From contig NZ_PZJV01000001.1 of NCBI RefSeq assembly GCF_003206155.1, forward strand, positions 657,007 through 721,006: DNA of 64,000 nt, written 5' to 3'. The first letter of the stretch is position 1, and each line of letters opens with the position of its first letter. The notes under the pieces are model-generated. The model was given only the letters and a program-made list of their open reading frames with translations, was not told the origin of the DNA and made no database searches. Shown piece by piece: positions 44,880-53,767 of the stretch. Made by a program: the position numbers and the translations under genes. This DNA is from Salinicola halophilus. Its GTDB lineage: Bacteria > Pseudomonadota > Gammaproteobacteria > Pseudomonadales > Halomonadaceae.

Positions 44880-45583
44880 CAGACACTCTCTCCCGATGCC
44901 GCCTTCCAAGCCTTGAACAACCATTCAGCTCGCTGCCAATCTTCCGGCGTATCGATATCCTGCACCCGATGACGCGGTAGCTTGACCGGCACAGCGCGCT
45001 CCGAGAACAGCGACCTACCCGCCATCCAGGCGGCCGGGCACCCCCAGTAGAACTGGCCGGCATCGTGCCACGCCTCTTCCAGATCCTGGGAACGGGTGTT
45101 GAAGTGTTCCGGCTCGAACATCGCCACCCGCCCCTCGGGCGTCATGCGCAGCGCCCGCTGGATCGGGAAAGCGTAGCTAGTCACCGAAAAGGCATAGTCG
45201 ACGTCCTCTCCCTTGAGGCGATCGAGCCCGGCGATCAGGTCGTCGGCAGACACAAAAGGGGCCGTGGCATAAAGGCAGCAGACTGCCTCAAGAGAGACTC
45301 CCGCCTGTTGAATCTCCGTAATGGCGTGGGCGATGACCGGCACCGTACCGGTGTGGTCATCAGATAGCGTTGCCGGGCGCATGAAGGGCGTCTCCGCCCC
45401 CCATTCCCTGGCCACCGCGGCGATCTCCTCATCGTCCGTCGAGACGATAACGCGATCGAAACAGCGGCTCGCCAGCGCCACCTGGATGGACCAGGCGATC
45501 ATCGGTCTACCGCAGAAGGCTTTGATATTCTTGCGCGGAATCCGCTTGCTACCACCCCGCGCTGGGATCACTGCCAGCCGCAT
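44879..45583 (-). CDS. pseF: Pseudaminic acid cytidylyltransferase
   Basis: Activates pseudaminic acid to CMP-Pse with CTP. The 234-residue product shows the CMP-sialate synthetase signature IPARGGSKRIPRKNIK at residues 6-21, followed by STDDEEIAAVA and LYATAPFVSADDL and the conserved QDIDTPEDW near the C-terminus. ATG 45583 overlaps the pseC stop (TGATG); GTG 45586 is an alternative. Confidence 0.93.
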   Translation of the reverse strand: MRLAVIPARGGSKRIPRKNIKAFCGRPMIAWSIQVALASRCFDRVIVSTDDEEIAAVAREWGAETPFMRPATLSDDHTGTVPVIAHAITEIQQAGVSLEAVCCLYATAPFVSADDLIAGLDRLKGEDVDYAFSVTSYAFPIQRALRMTPEGRVAMFEPEHFNTRSQDLEEAWHDAGQFYWGCPAAWMAGRSLFSERAVPVKLPRHRVQDIDTPEDWQRAEWLFKAWKAASGESV

Positions 45584-46740
45584 CACACCAGCACCTCGGA
45601 TAGCACGCGAATCACCTCGTCCTGCTGAGACTCACTCAGGCTTGGGAACAGAGGCAGACTGATCGCCTCGGCGTAATAGCGCTCTGCCTGGGGGAAGTCT
45701 CCGTCACTAAACCCGAGCGCTCGGTAATAGGGCTGGGTATGCACCGGGATGTAGTGCAGATTGACACCGATACCACGTGAGCGCAGAGCCTCGAACACCT
45801 CGCGGTGAGAGACCGAGATTCGCTCAAGCTCGAGCCGGATGACATAAAGATGGCGCCCGGAGTAGCTATCCGGATGCTGCCAGGGTGTCACCACCGGCAA
45901 CTCAGCCAGTGCAGCGTCGTAGCGCGACGCCAGACGGTGCCGCTCGGCCACATAGTGATCGAGCCGCTCGATCTGGGAGACACCCAGCGCGGCCTGCAAC
46001 TCGGTCATACGATAGTTGAAGCCCAGCGCGATCTGCTGGTAGTACCAGGGCCCGTCGGCCTCATGGGTCATGGAAGCCGGATCACGCGTAATGCCGTGGC
46101 TGCGCAGCAGCGCCATTTTTTCGGCAAAAGTATCGTCGTTAGTCAGCGCCATGCCGCCTTCGGCGGTGGTGATGATCTTGACCGGATGAAAGCTGAACAC
46201 GGTGATATCGCTGTAGCGACCGCCGCCGATGAACTCTCCCTGATACTTGCCGCCGACCGCGTGCGAAGCGTCTTCGATGATACGGAAGCCGAAGCGCTTA
46301 CCCAGCGCATGGATCGCCTGCATTTCGCAGGGCTGACCGCACAGATGCACGGCAACCACCACCTTGGGCAAGCACCCCTGACGCTCCGCCTCTAGAAGCT
46401 TGGTCTCAAGCGCCTTGGGACACAAGTTGTAGGTCTTGGGATCGATATCGACGAAATCGACACGTGCACCGCAGTAAAGGCCACAATTGGCCGAAGCGAC
46501 GAAGGTCACTGGGCTGGTCCAGAGCCAATCGCCCTCCCCCAGGCCCAGCGCCAGACAGGCGATATGCAGCGCCGACGTAGCGCTGTTGACCGCCAATGCA
46601 TGTCGAGCGCCTACGTGCTCAGCCAGATTTTTTTCGAACAGGGGCACCTGTGGCCCCTGCGTCAAAAAGTCTGACTGCAGCACGGAAAGCACAGAATCGA
46701 TATCAGTTTGATCGATTTCCTGCTGACCGTAAGGAATCAT
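45583..46740 (-). CDS. pseC: UDP-4-keto-sugar aminotransferase, PseC
   Basis: PLP-dependent DegT/DnrJ/EryC1-family enzyme of 385 residues that adds the 4-amino group in the pseudaminic pathway. It shows VNSATSALHIACLALGLG, EDASHAVGGKY (PLP-contacting Asp), SFHPVKIITTAEGG with the Schiff-base Lys188, NYRMTELQAALG and the C-terminal HYIPVHTQPYY. The ATG at 46740 overlaps the last base of the pseB stop (TAATG). Confidence 0.94.
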   Translation of the reverse strand: MIPYGQQEIDQTDIDSVLSVLQSDFLTQGPQVPLFEKNLAEHVGARHALAVNSATSALHIACLALGLGEGDWLWTSPVTFVASANCGLYCGARVDFVDIDPKTYNLCPKALETKLLEAERQGCLPKVVVAVHLCGQPCEMQAIHALGKRFGFRIIEDASHAVGGKYQGEFIGGGRYSDITVFSFHPVKIITTAEGGMALTNDDTFAEKMALLRSHGITRDPASMTHEADGPWYYQQIALGFNYRMTELQAALGVSQIERLDHYVAERHRLASRYDAALAELPVVTPWQHPDSYSGRHLYVIRLELERISVSHREVFEALRSRGIGVNLHYIPVHTQPYYRALGFSDGDFPQAERYYAEAISLPLFPSLSESQQDEVIRVLSEVLV

Positions 46741-47738
46741 TAGATGGCTCCAATCTTTTCCCAGTTACGGTCAATCCACGCCTGCAACTGCGCATCAGTC
46801 ATCCACTCGACGTTATTGTCGCTGGAGTAGTTAAAGTCATCCTTGACCTTGACACCATCCTTAATGCGGTTGACATCTTTGTCCCAATTGTTGATGGCAG
46901 GCAGAATCTTGTAATGCTCAGGATACTCGTAGGTGTAGATAGCATCTTCTTCGCCGATCATCTGCTCGTGCAGTTTCTCGCCCGGCCGAATACCAACCAC
47001 TTCTTGCTTGGCATCAGGCGCGACGACACGCGCTAGATCGGTCACCTTCATCGACGGGATCTTCTTGACGTAGATCTCGCCACCCTCCATATCCTCAAAA
47101 GCGTGCCAGACCAGCTCGACGCCCTCTTCCAATGAGATCATGAAGCGAGTCATACGCGGGTCAGTGATCGGCAAAATGCCTTTATCTTTGACAGACATGA
47201 AGAATGGGATAACCGAACCGCGGGAGCCCATGACGTTACCGTAGCGTACCACGGAGAAACTAGTATCGTGCCCACCGGCATAAGAGTTGCCTGCGACAAA
47301 CAACTTGTCCGAGGTCAGCTTGGTTGCGCCGTAGAGGTTTACCGGGCTGCTTGCCTTATCCGTAGAAAGCGCAACCACCTTCTTGACGCCCTTGTCGATG
47401 CAGGCATCGATAAGGTTCATGGCGCCCATCACATTAGTTTTGACACACTCAAAGGGATTGTATTCAGCCGTGGGCACGATCTTGGTAGCGGCCGCATGGA
47501 CAACATAGTCCACACCATCAAGCGCCCGATACATGCGATCGCGATCTCTCACGTCTCCGATAAAGAAACGTACTCGATTATCATCCTTGAAAAGCTTCGC
47601 CATCTCCCACTGCTTCATTTCGTCGCGGGAGTAGATGATAACTTTATTAGGATTATATTGCTCAAGAAGCATAGGTAAAAACTTATGCCCAAAGGACCCA
47701 GTGCCACCGGTAACGAGGATTGTAGAATTATCAAACAT
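46740..47738 (-). CDS. pseB: UDP-GlcNAc 4,6-dehydratase (inverting), PseB
   Basis: First pathway step, producing a 4-keto-6-deoxy-L-idose-type UDP sugar from UDP-GlcNAc. It is an extended SDR of 332 residues: TILVTGGTGSFGHKFLP cofactor loop, FFIGDVRDRDRM, VHAAATKIVPTAEYNP, ALSTDKASSPVNLYGATK (catalytic region) and RYGNVMGSRGSVIPFF. The start is ATG 47738 behind AAGGAA. First gene of the pse cluster pseB-C-F-G-H-I followed by a GT2 and a small coiled-coil gene. Confidence 0.95.
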   Translation of the reverse strand: MFDNSTILVTGGTGSFGHKFLPMLLEQYNPNKVIIYSRDEMKQWEMAKLFKDDNRVRFFIGDVRDRDRMYRALDGVDYVVHAAATKIVPTAEYNPFECVKTNVMGAMNLIDACIDKGVKKVVALSTDKASSPVNLYGATKLTSDKLFVAGNSYAGGHDTSFSVVRYGNVMGSRGSVIPFFMSVKDKGILPITDPRMTRFMISLEEGVELVWHAFEDMEGGEIYVKKIPSMKVTDLARVVAPDAKQEVVGIRPGEKLHEQMIGEEDAIYTYEYPEHYKILPAINNWDKDVNRIKDGVKVKDDFNYSSDNNVEWMTDAQLQAWIDRNWEKIGAI

Positions 47739-47767
47739 TACTATTCCTTTAAAAGTTTAAAAGGCTT

Positions 47768-50566
47768 TCAATAAAGCGAGTGTATATTCGCATCAACCAA
47801 CTGATCCATTACACTACCTAGATCAAGAGCGACCCCACCGTTCTCTCTTGCAATTCCAGCAAAAATCTTACCTACAATCCCCGCACCGATTAGAACGAGA
47901 GCTCCTGGACGCACAGCCATTTTTAAATGTAGCGCAACTTCCTCATACACATTTGGCAGTATCTCATCCTTCTGGACATATTTTTTATTCTTTTTAGTCT
48001 TGTTGTGGGTCGGAATTTCTACAATCTCTAGATTTAGATCAACCGGAAAAAGGTTTAGCAAAGCTTCTCTCGAACAGCTCGAAACAACAATGGTTTTATC
48101 TGCCAGCTTTGCCAGCCGCAAAATTGTGATTTTATCAAAAACGGCAATATTAATTTTATCGTCTGCGTAGAGCTTGCTTTGTGTATCTATAGCTGAAATA
48201 CCTTTTAAAACAGCCGCTAAGCCACGCCCCTGTAAATTCTGTAAAAGAGATTTTGATTTTGAGCTATGATCTCTCAAAAATCTGTAAACACTTGGTATAC
48301 CAATGACATCCGCCTCGCAGGCCGCAGATATTGCTTCCTTTCTTATCACATCTGACTTGTGCACGGGGAGGCTATCGCCCCACCAGTGAAACTCACGATT
48401 AACAGAATCAAGCCGCGTAAACAATTCACCCTCACCGCCAAAGAGATAACCCTCTCCATCGCTCAATCGAATAAGAGAAAAAGCGGCATAATTTTTAAGC
48501 CTAGCTTCCACCAGACTCAAAAAGCTTTCTTTCTGCTCGTCTTTGAATTTGACGTCAATGAATTTATCACGACCAGAAAACTTTAAATATGGCTCAATAA
48601 CAAACTTCTGATACTCTTCAGCGAGCTGTGGCAGGCTAGTCATGAACGCCTTTTCAATTTCTTTATAACTTGTATACTTAGAGGTCACCCCCTGAGGCTC
48701 ATGTACCTGAACCGCCAACTTTAGCAAATCGAAAGCATGCAGGTTTTTAGAAAAATCTTTGCGCAGCTCGTAGTAACGGCGATCAAACTCTCCAAAAGAA
48801 GCAACAAAATTAAGACAGGATATTTTTCTATTAATGCTCAGATTTTCTAGCTTTAGATATTTGCAGCTTTCGATGAAAAAATAGAATCTAGAAACATCAC
48901 CACACCTCATTATCACATCTAAGCACTTTGTTTCCAGCCACTTCTTAATCTTTTTTACCGAGCTGTACCGTTCCGAAAAACCGATCAATGAATCTAATTT
49001 TAACTTAGTAAGCTTTTCTCCGTTCCACTCGACCTTTTTAACTTGCATCCAAAAAGCTAGAAACGACGTTATTTCTTCAACCGCAACAGAAGACATTAGG
49101 CTTTGCAATAAAGGGTTTCGAGCATTAAACAATGATTCTAAACTTAAAAGGCAAAATTGATCCGAATAAGGTGTCCCCCCCCGCCTCGATAGCCGTTCAA
49201 ACGCTGGATAATAAAACAGAATATCTTGACAGAAATTCATGAAACTTAGATCTTCAAAACTCAGCCCTTCCTCGAAAATTGACAAGATGAGGTTACGGCA
49301 CTCATCGCCGTTGGACAAGTTATCACTGCTCATGACATTTCCGCAGTAATATGCTAATAATGTCGTGCTGAACTTTTCACGGGAAGTTTGAGACCAAAAA
49401 ACTTCCGACCTCAGCCCCCCCGGTAATTGCTCAATCAAACCGGACCTTATGTATCCATAGTAATCTTCTCCAATCTCGTCTAACTTGCTGGTGTAGAATA
49501 CTACATTACCTCTCTGTAGCAACTCGAGAACAACAGATGTATTCCCACATATGGCGACGTGGGGAACGGACTGAATGTCTTGTCGAGAGTATACCTGTAA
49601 GTCTTCAATACCCTCAAAGTCAGATTGCGACGGATGAAACTTAATGAATAGGGATTTTACATATTGATTTTGCTTCAAACTTTCTATAATTTCTCGAATA
49701 CTATCCGCGTTAAATATTGAGCTAACATAGACACCAACTGCCATAGCTTTTGATTCTAAGATGCTTCGGCGCTGTTCTTCGATAGCATCTGGGCTTACTG
49801 CTTTATCCCGATTCACAACTGCTATGCGACTATGTCTCCTTACTGATCCTCTTTTTTGCTCGTAAATCTCACGCGAAGCAGTGTCACGAAGGATGGCATA
49901 ATCAAAGTCCAATGCGGGAAATATATTAGTAACTGAAGCGTGCTGAAGATAAGCCACTTTCATTCCCATAAACTCTGCAACTTTAGCATAAGCAACAGGT
50001 AGAGGAGAATGATCATTAGCCACAAAAAAAATTCGCCCCTTATGCGTTTTAAGTATTTCGTATGCTTGAGCGATTGCGCTTACACAGTTACTTATTTGGT
50101 GATAAGCGCTTAAAGAAAGCGTCTGCCTAGATGTCAGAAATTCCTGAAAAGCATGCTTTATTGGGACTGTTAGATGGCTATCTAACCTCCCCTCTTTCTT
50201 CCAACTAGCGTCCGCAAGATTTAAGATTGCTACTGGCACTCCATATTCAGCAGCCTTGGCACATAAAAAATCAAACTCTCTACGATTGTTTTTAGTATTC
50301 CCGTAGCCTATTAAACTAATCTTATTGGCCTCACCGAGAGGCATTGATTGAGGAATTAGAATAGGTGCCTTAAGAACATCTACTCTTTCACAAAACGCTT
50401 TGACAGCTATCTCTCGACTTAAAAAGTCATTACCGTTAGACAGCCTTCTATAAAATGCAGTCTCTAACCTACCCCCCATCACTCGAGCATAGTTTTCGTT
50501 ACCCTCAATCACCGAAGCAACTTTCTCAAAGGTTTCTAAACATAATGTAAATAGGCTTGGCGACAT
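47768..50566 (-). CDS. AT-rich two-domain glycosyltransferase: GT-B-like N-terminus, GT-D (DUF1792-like) C-terminus
   Basis: 932-residue protein. The first ~430 residues look like a capsule GT-B enzyme: GRIFFVANDHSPLPVAYAKV, KVAYLQHASVTN, a KFHPSQ motif and HVAICGNTSVVLELLQRGNV, as in polysialyltransferase- or KpsS-like proteins. A helical middle (~430-660) is unassigned. The last ~270 residues carry SLIRLSDGEGYL with Asp703-Gly704-Glu705, the DxE site of GT-D enzymes, and end in VLIGAGIVGKIFAGIA...ALDLGSVMD, as DUF1792 proteins do. ATG 50566 (MSPSLFT) is chosen because GAGGG is 6 bases upstream; GTG 50587 is open in frame. It may transfer pseudaminic acid, polymerise, or both; this is inference. 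Confidence 0.72.
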   Translation of the reverse strand: MSPSLFTLCLETFEKVASVIEGNENYARVMGGRLETAFYRRLSNGNDFLSREIAVKAFCERVDVLKAPILIPQSMPLGEANKISLIGYGNTKNNRREFDFLCAKAAEYGVPVAILNLADASWKKEGRLDSHLTVPIKHAFQEFLTSRQTLSLSAYHQISNCVSAIAQAYEILKTHKGRIFFVANDHSPLPVAYAKVAEFMGMKVAYLQHASVTNIFPALDFDYAILRDTASREIYEQKRGSVRRHSRIAVVNRDKAVSPDAIEEQRRSILESKAMAVGVYVSSIFNADSIREIIESLKQNQYVKSLFIKFHPSQSDFEGIEDLQVYSRQDIQSVPHVAICGNTSVVLELLQRGNVVFYTSKLDEIGEDYYGYIRSGLIEQLPGGLRSEVFWSQTSREKFSTTLLAYYCGNVMSSDNLSNGDECRNLILSIFEEGLSFEDLSFMNFCQDILFYYPAFERLSRRGGTPYSDQFCLLSLESLFNARNPLLQSLMSSVAVEEITSFLAFWMQVKKVEWNGEKLTKLKLDSLIGFSERYSSVKKIKKWLETKCLDVIMRCGDVSRFYFFIESCKYLKLENLSINRKISCLNFVASFGEFDRRYYELRKDFSKNLHAFDLLKLAVQVHEPQGVTSKYTSYKEIEKAFMTSLPQLAEEYQKFVIEPYLKFSGRDKFIDVKFKDEQKESFLSLVEARLKNYAAFSLIRLSDGEGYLFGGEGELFTRLDSVNREFHWWGDSLPVHKSDVIRKEAISAACEADVIGIPSVYRFLRDHSSKSKSLLQNLQGRGLAAVLKGISAIDTQSKLYADDKINIAVFDKITILRLAKLADKTIVVSSCSREALLNLFPVDLNLEIVEIPTHNKTKKNKKYVQKDEILPNVYEEVALHLKMAVRPGALVLIGAGIVGKIFAGIARENGGVALDLGSVMDQLVDANIHSLY

Positions 50567-50590
50567 TGCAACCCTCACTATACTCACCGC

Positions 50591-50989
50591 TTAATTTCGC
50601 ACTTCTATGCAGCGTAATATTTTTTTGAAGTTCTCAATAGGATTGTCGTAAAAACAGAGCATTGAAAGGTTGCCAGTATGCTCCTGTCCATCCGTTTCAC
50701 TGATGTCGGCTGCTTCGCTGGGCCCTATCGAGGGACCATCAATGTTAGAACCTTGGCTTTCAGTGCTTGAAATTTTCAGTTTTATACCGCTCAACATCTC
50801 CACTTCTAAAGCCAGCTCACTGAATGTAAAATTAAGACTTGGACGCCTTTGCATTTTGCATCCATATTTAGCGTAATGTAACTCTGGCAAAAAACCCGCC
50901 GCAAGCACATCAGGGTACGTTTCCAAATACCAATTTCGATCAAAGCTCTTACATCGCTTTAAACAAACGGCCAATTTCTGATTATTCAC
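50591..50989 (-). CDS. Small protein with one YPDV module
   Basis: 132 residues, AT-rich. Residues 15-51 are a YPDV module (FDRNWYLETYPDV, then HYAKYGCKMQRRP, in which the usual EGR is lost). The rest is polar, Ser/Glu-rich and without a recognised domain, ending CFYDNPIENFKKILRCIEVRN. It starts at GTG 50989, only 2 bases after the kpsE stop, and its stop lies 24 bases before the start of the GT-B/GT-D gene. It could be an adaptor or the relic of a larger glycosyltransferase; position inside a tight operon favours a functional protein. Confidence 0.6.
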   Translation of the reverse strand: MNNQKLAVCLKRCKSFDRNWYLETYPDVLAAGFLPELHYAKYGCKMQRRPSLNFTFSELALEVEMLSGIKLKISSTESQGSNIDGPSIGPSEAADISETDGQEHTGNLSMLCFYDNPIENFKKILRCIEVRN

Positions 50990-50991
50990 CG

Positions 50992-52119
50992 TTAGTCCTT
51001 ATGATCTTTCACGATCAAAATCAACATATTTAAAATCAATGTTGCAAATAATGCGATCACCGCGAATACCGCAATCATATAGAACCGCTCCGGTTTTTCC
51101 GGATATTCCGGCATCGTCGGCGACTGCAATACAGAGAGTTGTTTCAACTGGCGAGCAGCCTCTACGCGAGTGTTCTCCAACGCGGCGAGCGTGCCGGAGT
51201 AGGCCTCCTGCGCGAACTGGGCCCGGAGCTGTAGGGTCTGGTACTTGCTGGAAACTGCATTGAGCGCGTCGCCGGACTGAGCGGCCAACCTGCTCTTCTC
51301 TTCGTCGATCTGGTTTTCCAGCGCGGTGATCTGGCTCTGCAGGCTGACCATCTGGGCGGAACTCTGGCTCTGGTAGCTGGCCATAGCGGCGCGCTGCGCT
51401 TTCAGGCTGGCCAGCTCCCCTTCCAGCTTGGCGACGACGGTACTCAGGCTTTCGACCGTCGTCGTCGGTGACGCCAGGCCGTTCTCGTTCTCGAACGTGA
51501 GCAGAGCCTGCCGAGTCTCTTCGAAACGCTCTTCCAGTACGTTGACCTGCTGCTCCAGGAACTTGACCTGCTCCTGCGCCAGGCGCTGGCCCATGTCGTT
51601 CATGTGGCGCTCACCCTGCTGGAGAATCAGGTTGGCGATCTGGTTCGCTTTCTCCGGCGTGAAGGCATTCACGTCCACCCGCAGTACGCCGGCGTACTCA
51701 TCCAATTCGATGGAGACCATGTTGTGGTAGTAATCGAGCAGCTTTTCCGTGGGCGCGCTCTCGTCGTTCAACCGCGAGAAGACATCGCCGTTGTTGGCGT
51801 AGTGCTCACGAAAGTCCGCGTTCTCCTCCAGAAAATGCAGCATATCGGTGGAGAGCATGTAGTCCCGCAGCAGCAGCATGTCGGCGCTGTTCTTGCCGCC
51901 CCCGCCGGAGAGAATGGAACTGAAGCTGAGCTCCGGGGTGGAGATCTGCGGGCTCTCGAGAATCACGTGAGCGTGTGAGACGTAGCGGTCGGAGGCCCAT
52001 ACCGCCCAGTAGAAGCTGACGATGACGATGAGCAGCAGGCAGATTGTCCAGTGGATCTGGCGCTTGGCGAAATCCAGCCATCGGTGCGGCGCGCTGGCCG
52101 CGGGTGCAGTCTGTGTCAT
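50992..52119 (-). CDS. kpsE: Capsule export inner-membrane/periplasmic protein (PCP family)
   Basis: 375-residue polysaccharide co-polymerase/export protein that bridges the ABC transporter and the outer-membrane channel. It has membrane segments at ~22-42 (WTICLLLIVIVSFYWAVW) and ~347-368 (MIAVFAVIALFATLILNML). Between them is a long periplasmic part with a coiled coil (~185-310). The YPEKPERF motif just before the second membrane helix is typical of KpsE/CtrB/BexC. ATG 52119 lies 9 bases after the kpsT stop. Confidence 0.93.
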   Translation of the reverse strand: MTQTAPAASAPHRWLDFAKRQIHWTICLLLIVIVSFYWAVWASDRYVSHAHVILESPQISTPELSFSSILSGGGGKNSADMLLLRDYMLSTDMLHFLEENADFREHYANNGDVFSRLNDESAPTEKLLDYYHNMVSIELDEYAGVLRVDVNAFTPEKANQIANLILQQGERHMNDMGQRLAQEQVKFLEQQVNVLEERFEETRQALLTFENENGLASPTTTVESLSTVVAKLEGELASLKAQRAAMASYQSQSSAQMVSLQSQITALENQIDEEKSRLAAQSGDALNAVSSKYQTLQLRAQFAQEAYSGTLAALENTRVEAARQLKQLSVLQSPTMPEYPEKPERFYMIAVFAVIALFATLILNMLILIVKDHKD

Positions 52120-52127
52120 AGGAAGGC

Positions 52128-52793
52128 TTACTTCTTACCCGAGGTGTTGTGGTAGTGCTCGATGGCATCGTTGATGTCGTCGAACCAGGTGGCGTGGCCT
52201 TTTTCCAGCAGCACGCCGGCCTGGCAGAGATCCTTCAAGATGCCTTCACCGTGAGAAACCATGATGAGGCTGGCGGAGTTGACGCGTTCATTGAAGGCAT
52301 CCTTGGCCTTCTGCTTAAAGGCCCTATCCCCCACCGCGGTTGCCTCATCGGAGAGGTAGACGTCGAAGTCGAACGCCAGCGAAAGACCGAAAGCGAGGCG
52401 CGAGCGCATACCGGAGGAGTAGGTACTGACCGGCTCATCGAAGGACTTGCCGATCTCCGCGAAGTCCTGCACGCGTTCGATCAGCTTGTGTAGATCGCGG
52501 CGCACGCCGTGAATCCGCGCGACGAACTTGACGTTCTGCCGCCCGGTCATGCTGCCCTTGAAGCCGCCGGCCAAACCGATGGGCCAGGAGACCCGGGCCT
52601 GGCGATTGATGACGCCGCGGTCGGGGAAGTCCATCCCGCCGATCAGTCGCAGGAGTGTCGACTTGCCCGCGCCGTTACGGCCGATCAGCCCGACGCTCAC
52701 GTTACTGGGAAAGGTCAGGTTGATGTCCTTCAGCACCCAGTCGCCGCCGAAGGGGCCGTGGTAGCGCTTGTAGAGATTGCGAATTTCGATCAT
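52128..52793 (-). CDS. kpsT: Capsule ABC transporter ATP-binding protein
   Basis: 221-residue ATPase that powers capsule export with KpsM. Walker A is GRNGAGKST (~39-47), the signature is YSSGMRSRLAFGL, Walker B is VYLSDEATAVGD and the switch His is in MVSHGEG. Length and sequence match KpsT/CtrD. It lies between kpsM (10 bases upstream) and kpsE. Confidence 0.95.
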   Translation of the reverse strand: MIEIRNLYKRYHGPFGGDWVLKDINLTFPSNVSVGLIGRNGAGKSTLLRLIGGMDFPDRGVINRQARVSWPIGLAGGFKGSMTGRQNVKFVARIHGVRRDLHKLIERVQDFAEIGKSFDEPVSTYSSGMRSRLAFGLSLAFDFDVYLSDEATAVGDRAFKQKAKDAFNERVNSASLIMVSHGEGILKDLCQAGVLLEKGHATWFDDINDAIEHYHNTSGKK

Positions 52794-52803
52794 GTCGGCC
52801 CCG

Positions 52804-53616
52804 TTAGCGCATTTTCAAACGCGGCGCGAAGTGAATGTGCATCATTAGCCCCAGCGCCATGCTGGTCAGCGCCCAGTACCAGAGGTAGGTCATGTCGATG
52901 CCCTGAATCGACTGGTAGTACTGGAAGTAGTTCATGCGCATGCTCTCGAGCCCGTGAAGGATCGGGTTGTAAAGCATGTACTCCTGCGCCTGATGCGGGA
53001 AATAGGTCACCGGGAAGATGACGCCGGAAAGAATCAGCAGCGGGAAAGAGAGCATTTTGATGATGCGTCCGGCTTCCGGCACCAGACCCGCGACGACCGA
53101 GAACAGCACGCCCAGACCGGAACCCAGCGCCCAAAGTGAGAGCCAGTCCAGTAGTACGCCGACGGCGTGGTAGGCGGTCATGTCCACCTTGAACAGACTG
53201 GCGATCAGGATGAACAGCAGGAAGATGAAACTGCGCAGAATCCCCTCGACCCAGCAGCGCACCAGCACCGGGTCGATGGGCGCAATCTGGCGGTAGGTGA
53301 ACAGCCCCTTGTTGGCATCGATCGCCCCCATGGGCTGCGTCATGCAGGCCTTGAAGATGTAGAAGCCCATCAGGCCGACGATCAGCCAGGGAATGAATTC
53401 CGCCCCGGCTATATGGCGGGAGCCCCGGATGTAGGTACGTAGGAAAATCATGATGCCGATGGTCGCCAGCGGCTCGAAGATCATCCAGAACCAGGCCATG
53501 CGGTCGGCGGTAGTACGAGCGATGAACTCGCGCAGGGTCATCGCCGACCACACATCCCACGTTACGCGCATGGCGCTACGCGGCTCGTGCGGCATGGGTT
53601 GCGTCATGTCACTCAT
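52804..53616 (-). CDS. kpsM: Capsule ABC transporter permease
   Basis: 270-residue ABC-2-type permease with six predicted membrane helices (for example FEPLATIGIMIFLRTYI, FIFLLFILIASLF, LSFPLLILSGVIFPVTYF). The LSGVIFPVTYFP segment is characteristic of KpsM/CtrC/BexB. AGGGAG lies 6 bases before ATG 53616. It is the first gene of the kpsM-T-E unit, preceded by a terminator and repeats that set it apart from kpsD. Confidence 0.94.
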   Translation of the reverse strand: MSDMTQPMPHEPRSAMRVTWDVWSAMTLREFIARTTADRMAWFWMIFEPLATIGIMIFLRTYIRGSRHIAGAEFIPWLIVGLMGFYIFKACMTQPMGAIDANKGLFTYRQIAPIDPVLVRCWVEGILRSFIFLLFILIASLFKVDMTAYHAVGVLLDWLSLWALGSGLGVLFSVVAGLVPEAGRIIKMLSFPLLILSGVIFPVTYFPHQAQEYMLYNPILHGLESMRMNYFQYYQSIQGIDMTYLWYWALTSMALGLMMHIHFAPRLKMR

Positions 53617-53700
53617 CGACGCTCCCTTTCGGTGTGGGTGTCAGACGCGATCGGTGGGACGCTCGATCGACACTCGCTCGCGTCAGAAGTCCAGAAAGCG

Positions 53701-53767
53701 GTCATTGGTCAAAACCCGGAAGACGGTCATTGAAAGAACTCGAAAGTCATTGGAAGAACCCAAAAGA
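53701..53767. repeat. Three degenerate GTCATTG-headed tandem repeats
   Basis: Copies begin at 53701, 53726 and 53746. Each starts GTCATTG and continues with an A-rich segment ending near GAAC/AACCC. They lie in the 192-base gap between kpsM and kpsD, immediately beyond the kpsD terminator in the direction of transcription, like the tract at 18621-18716. Confidence 0.6.
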
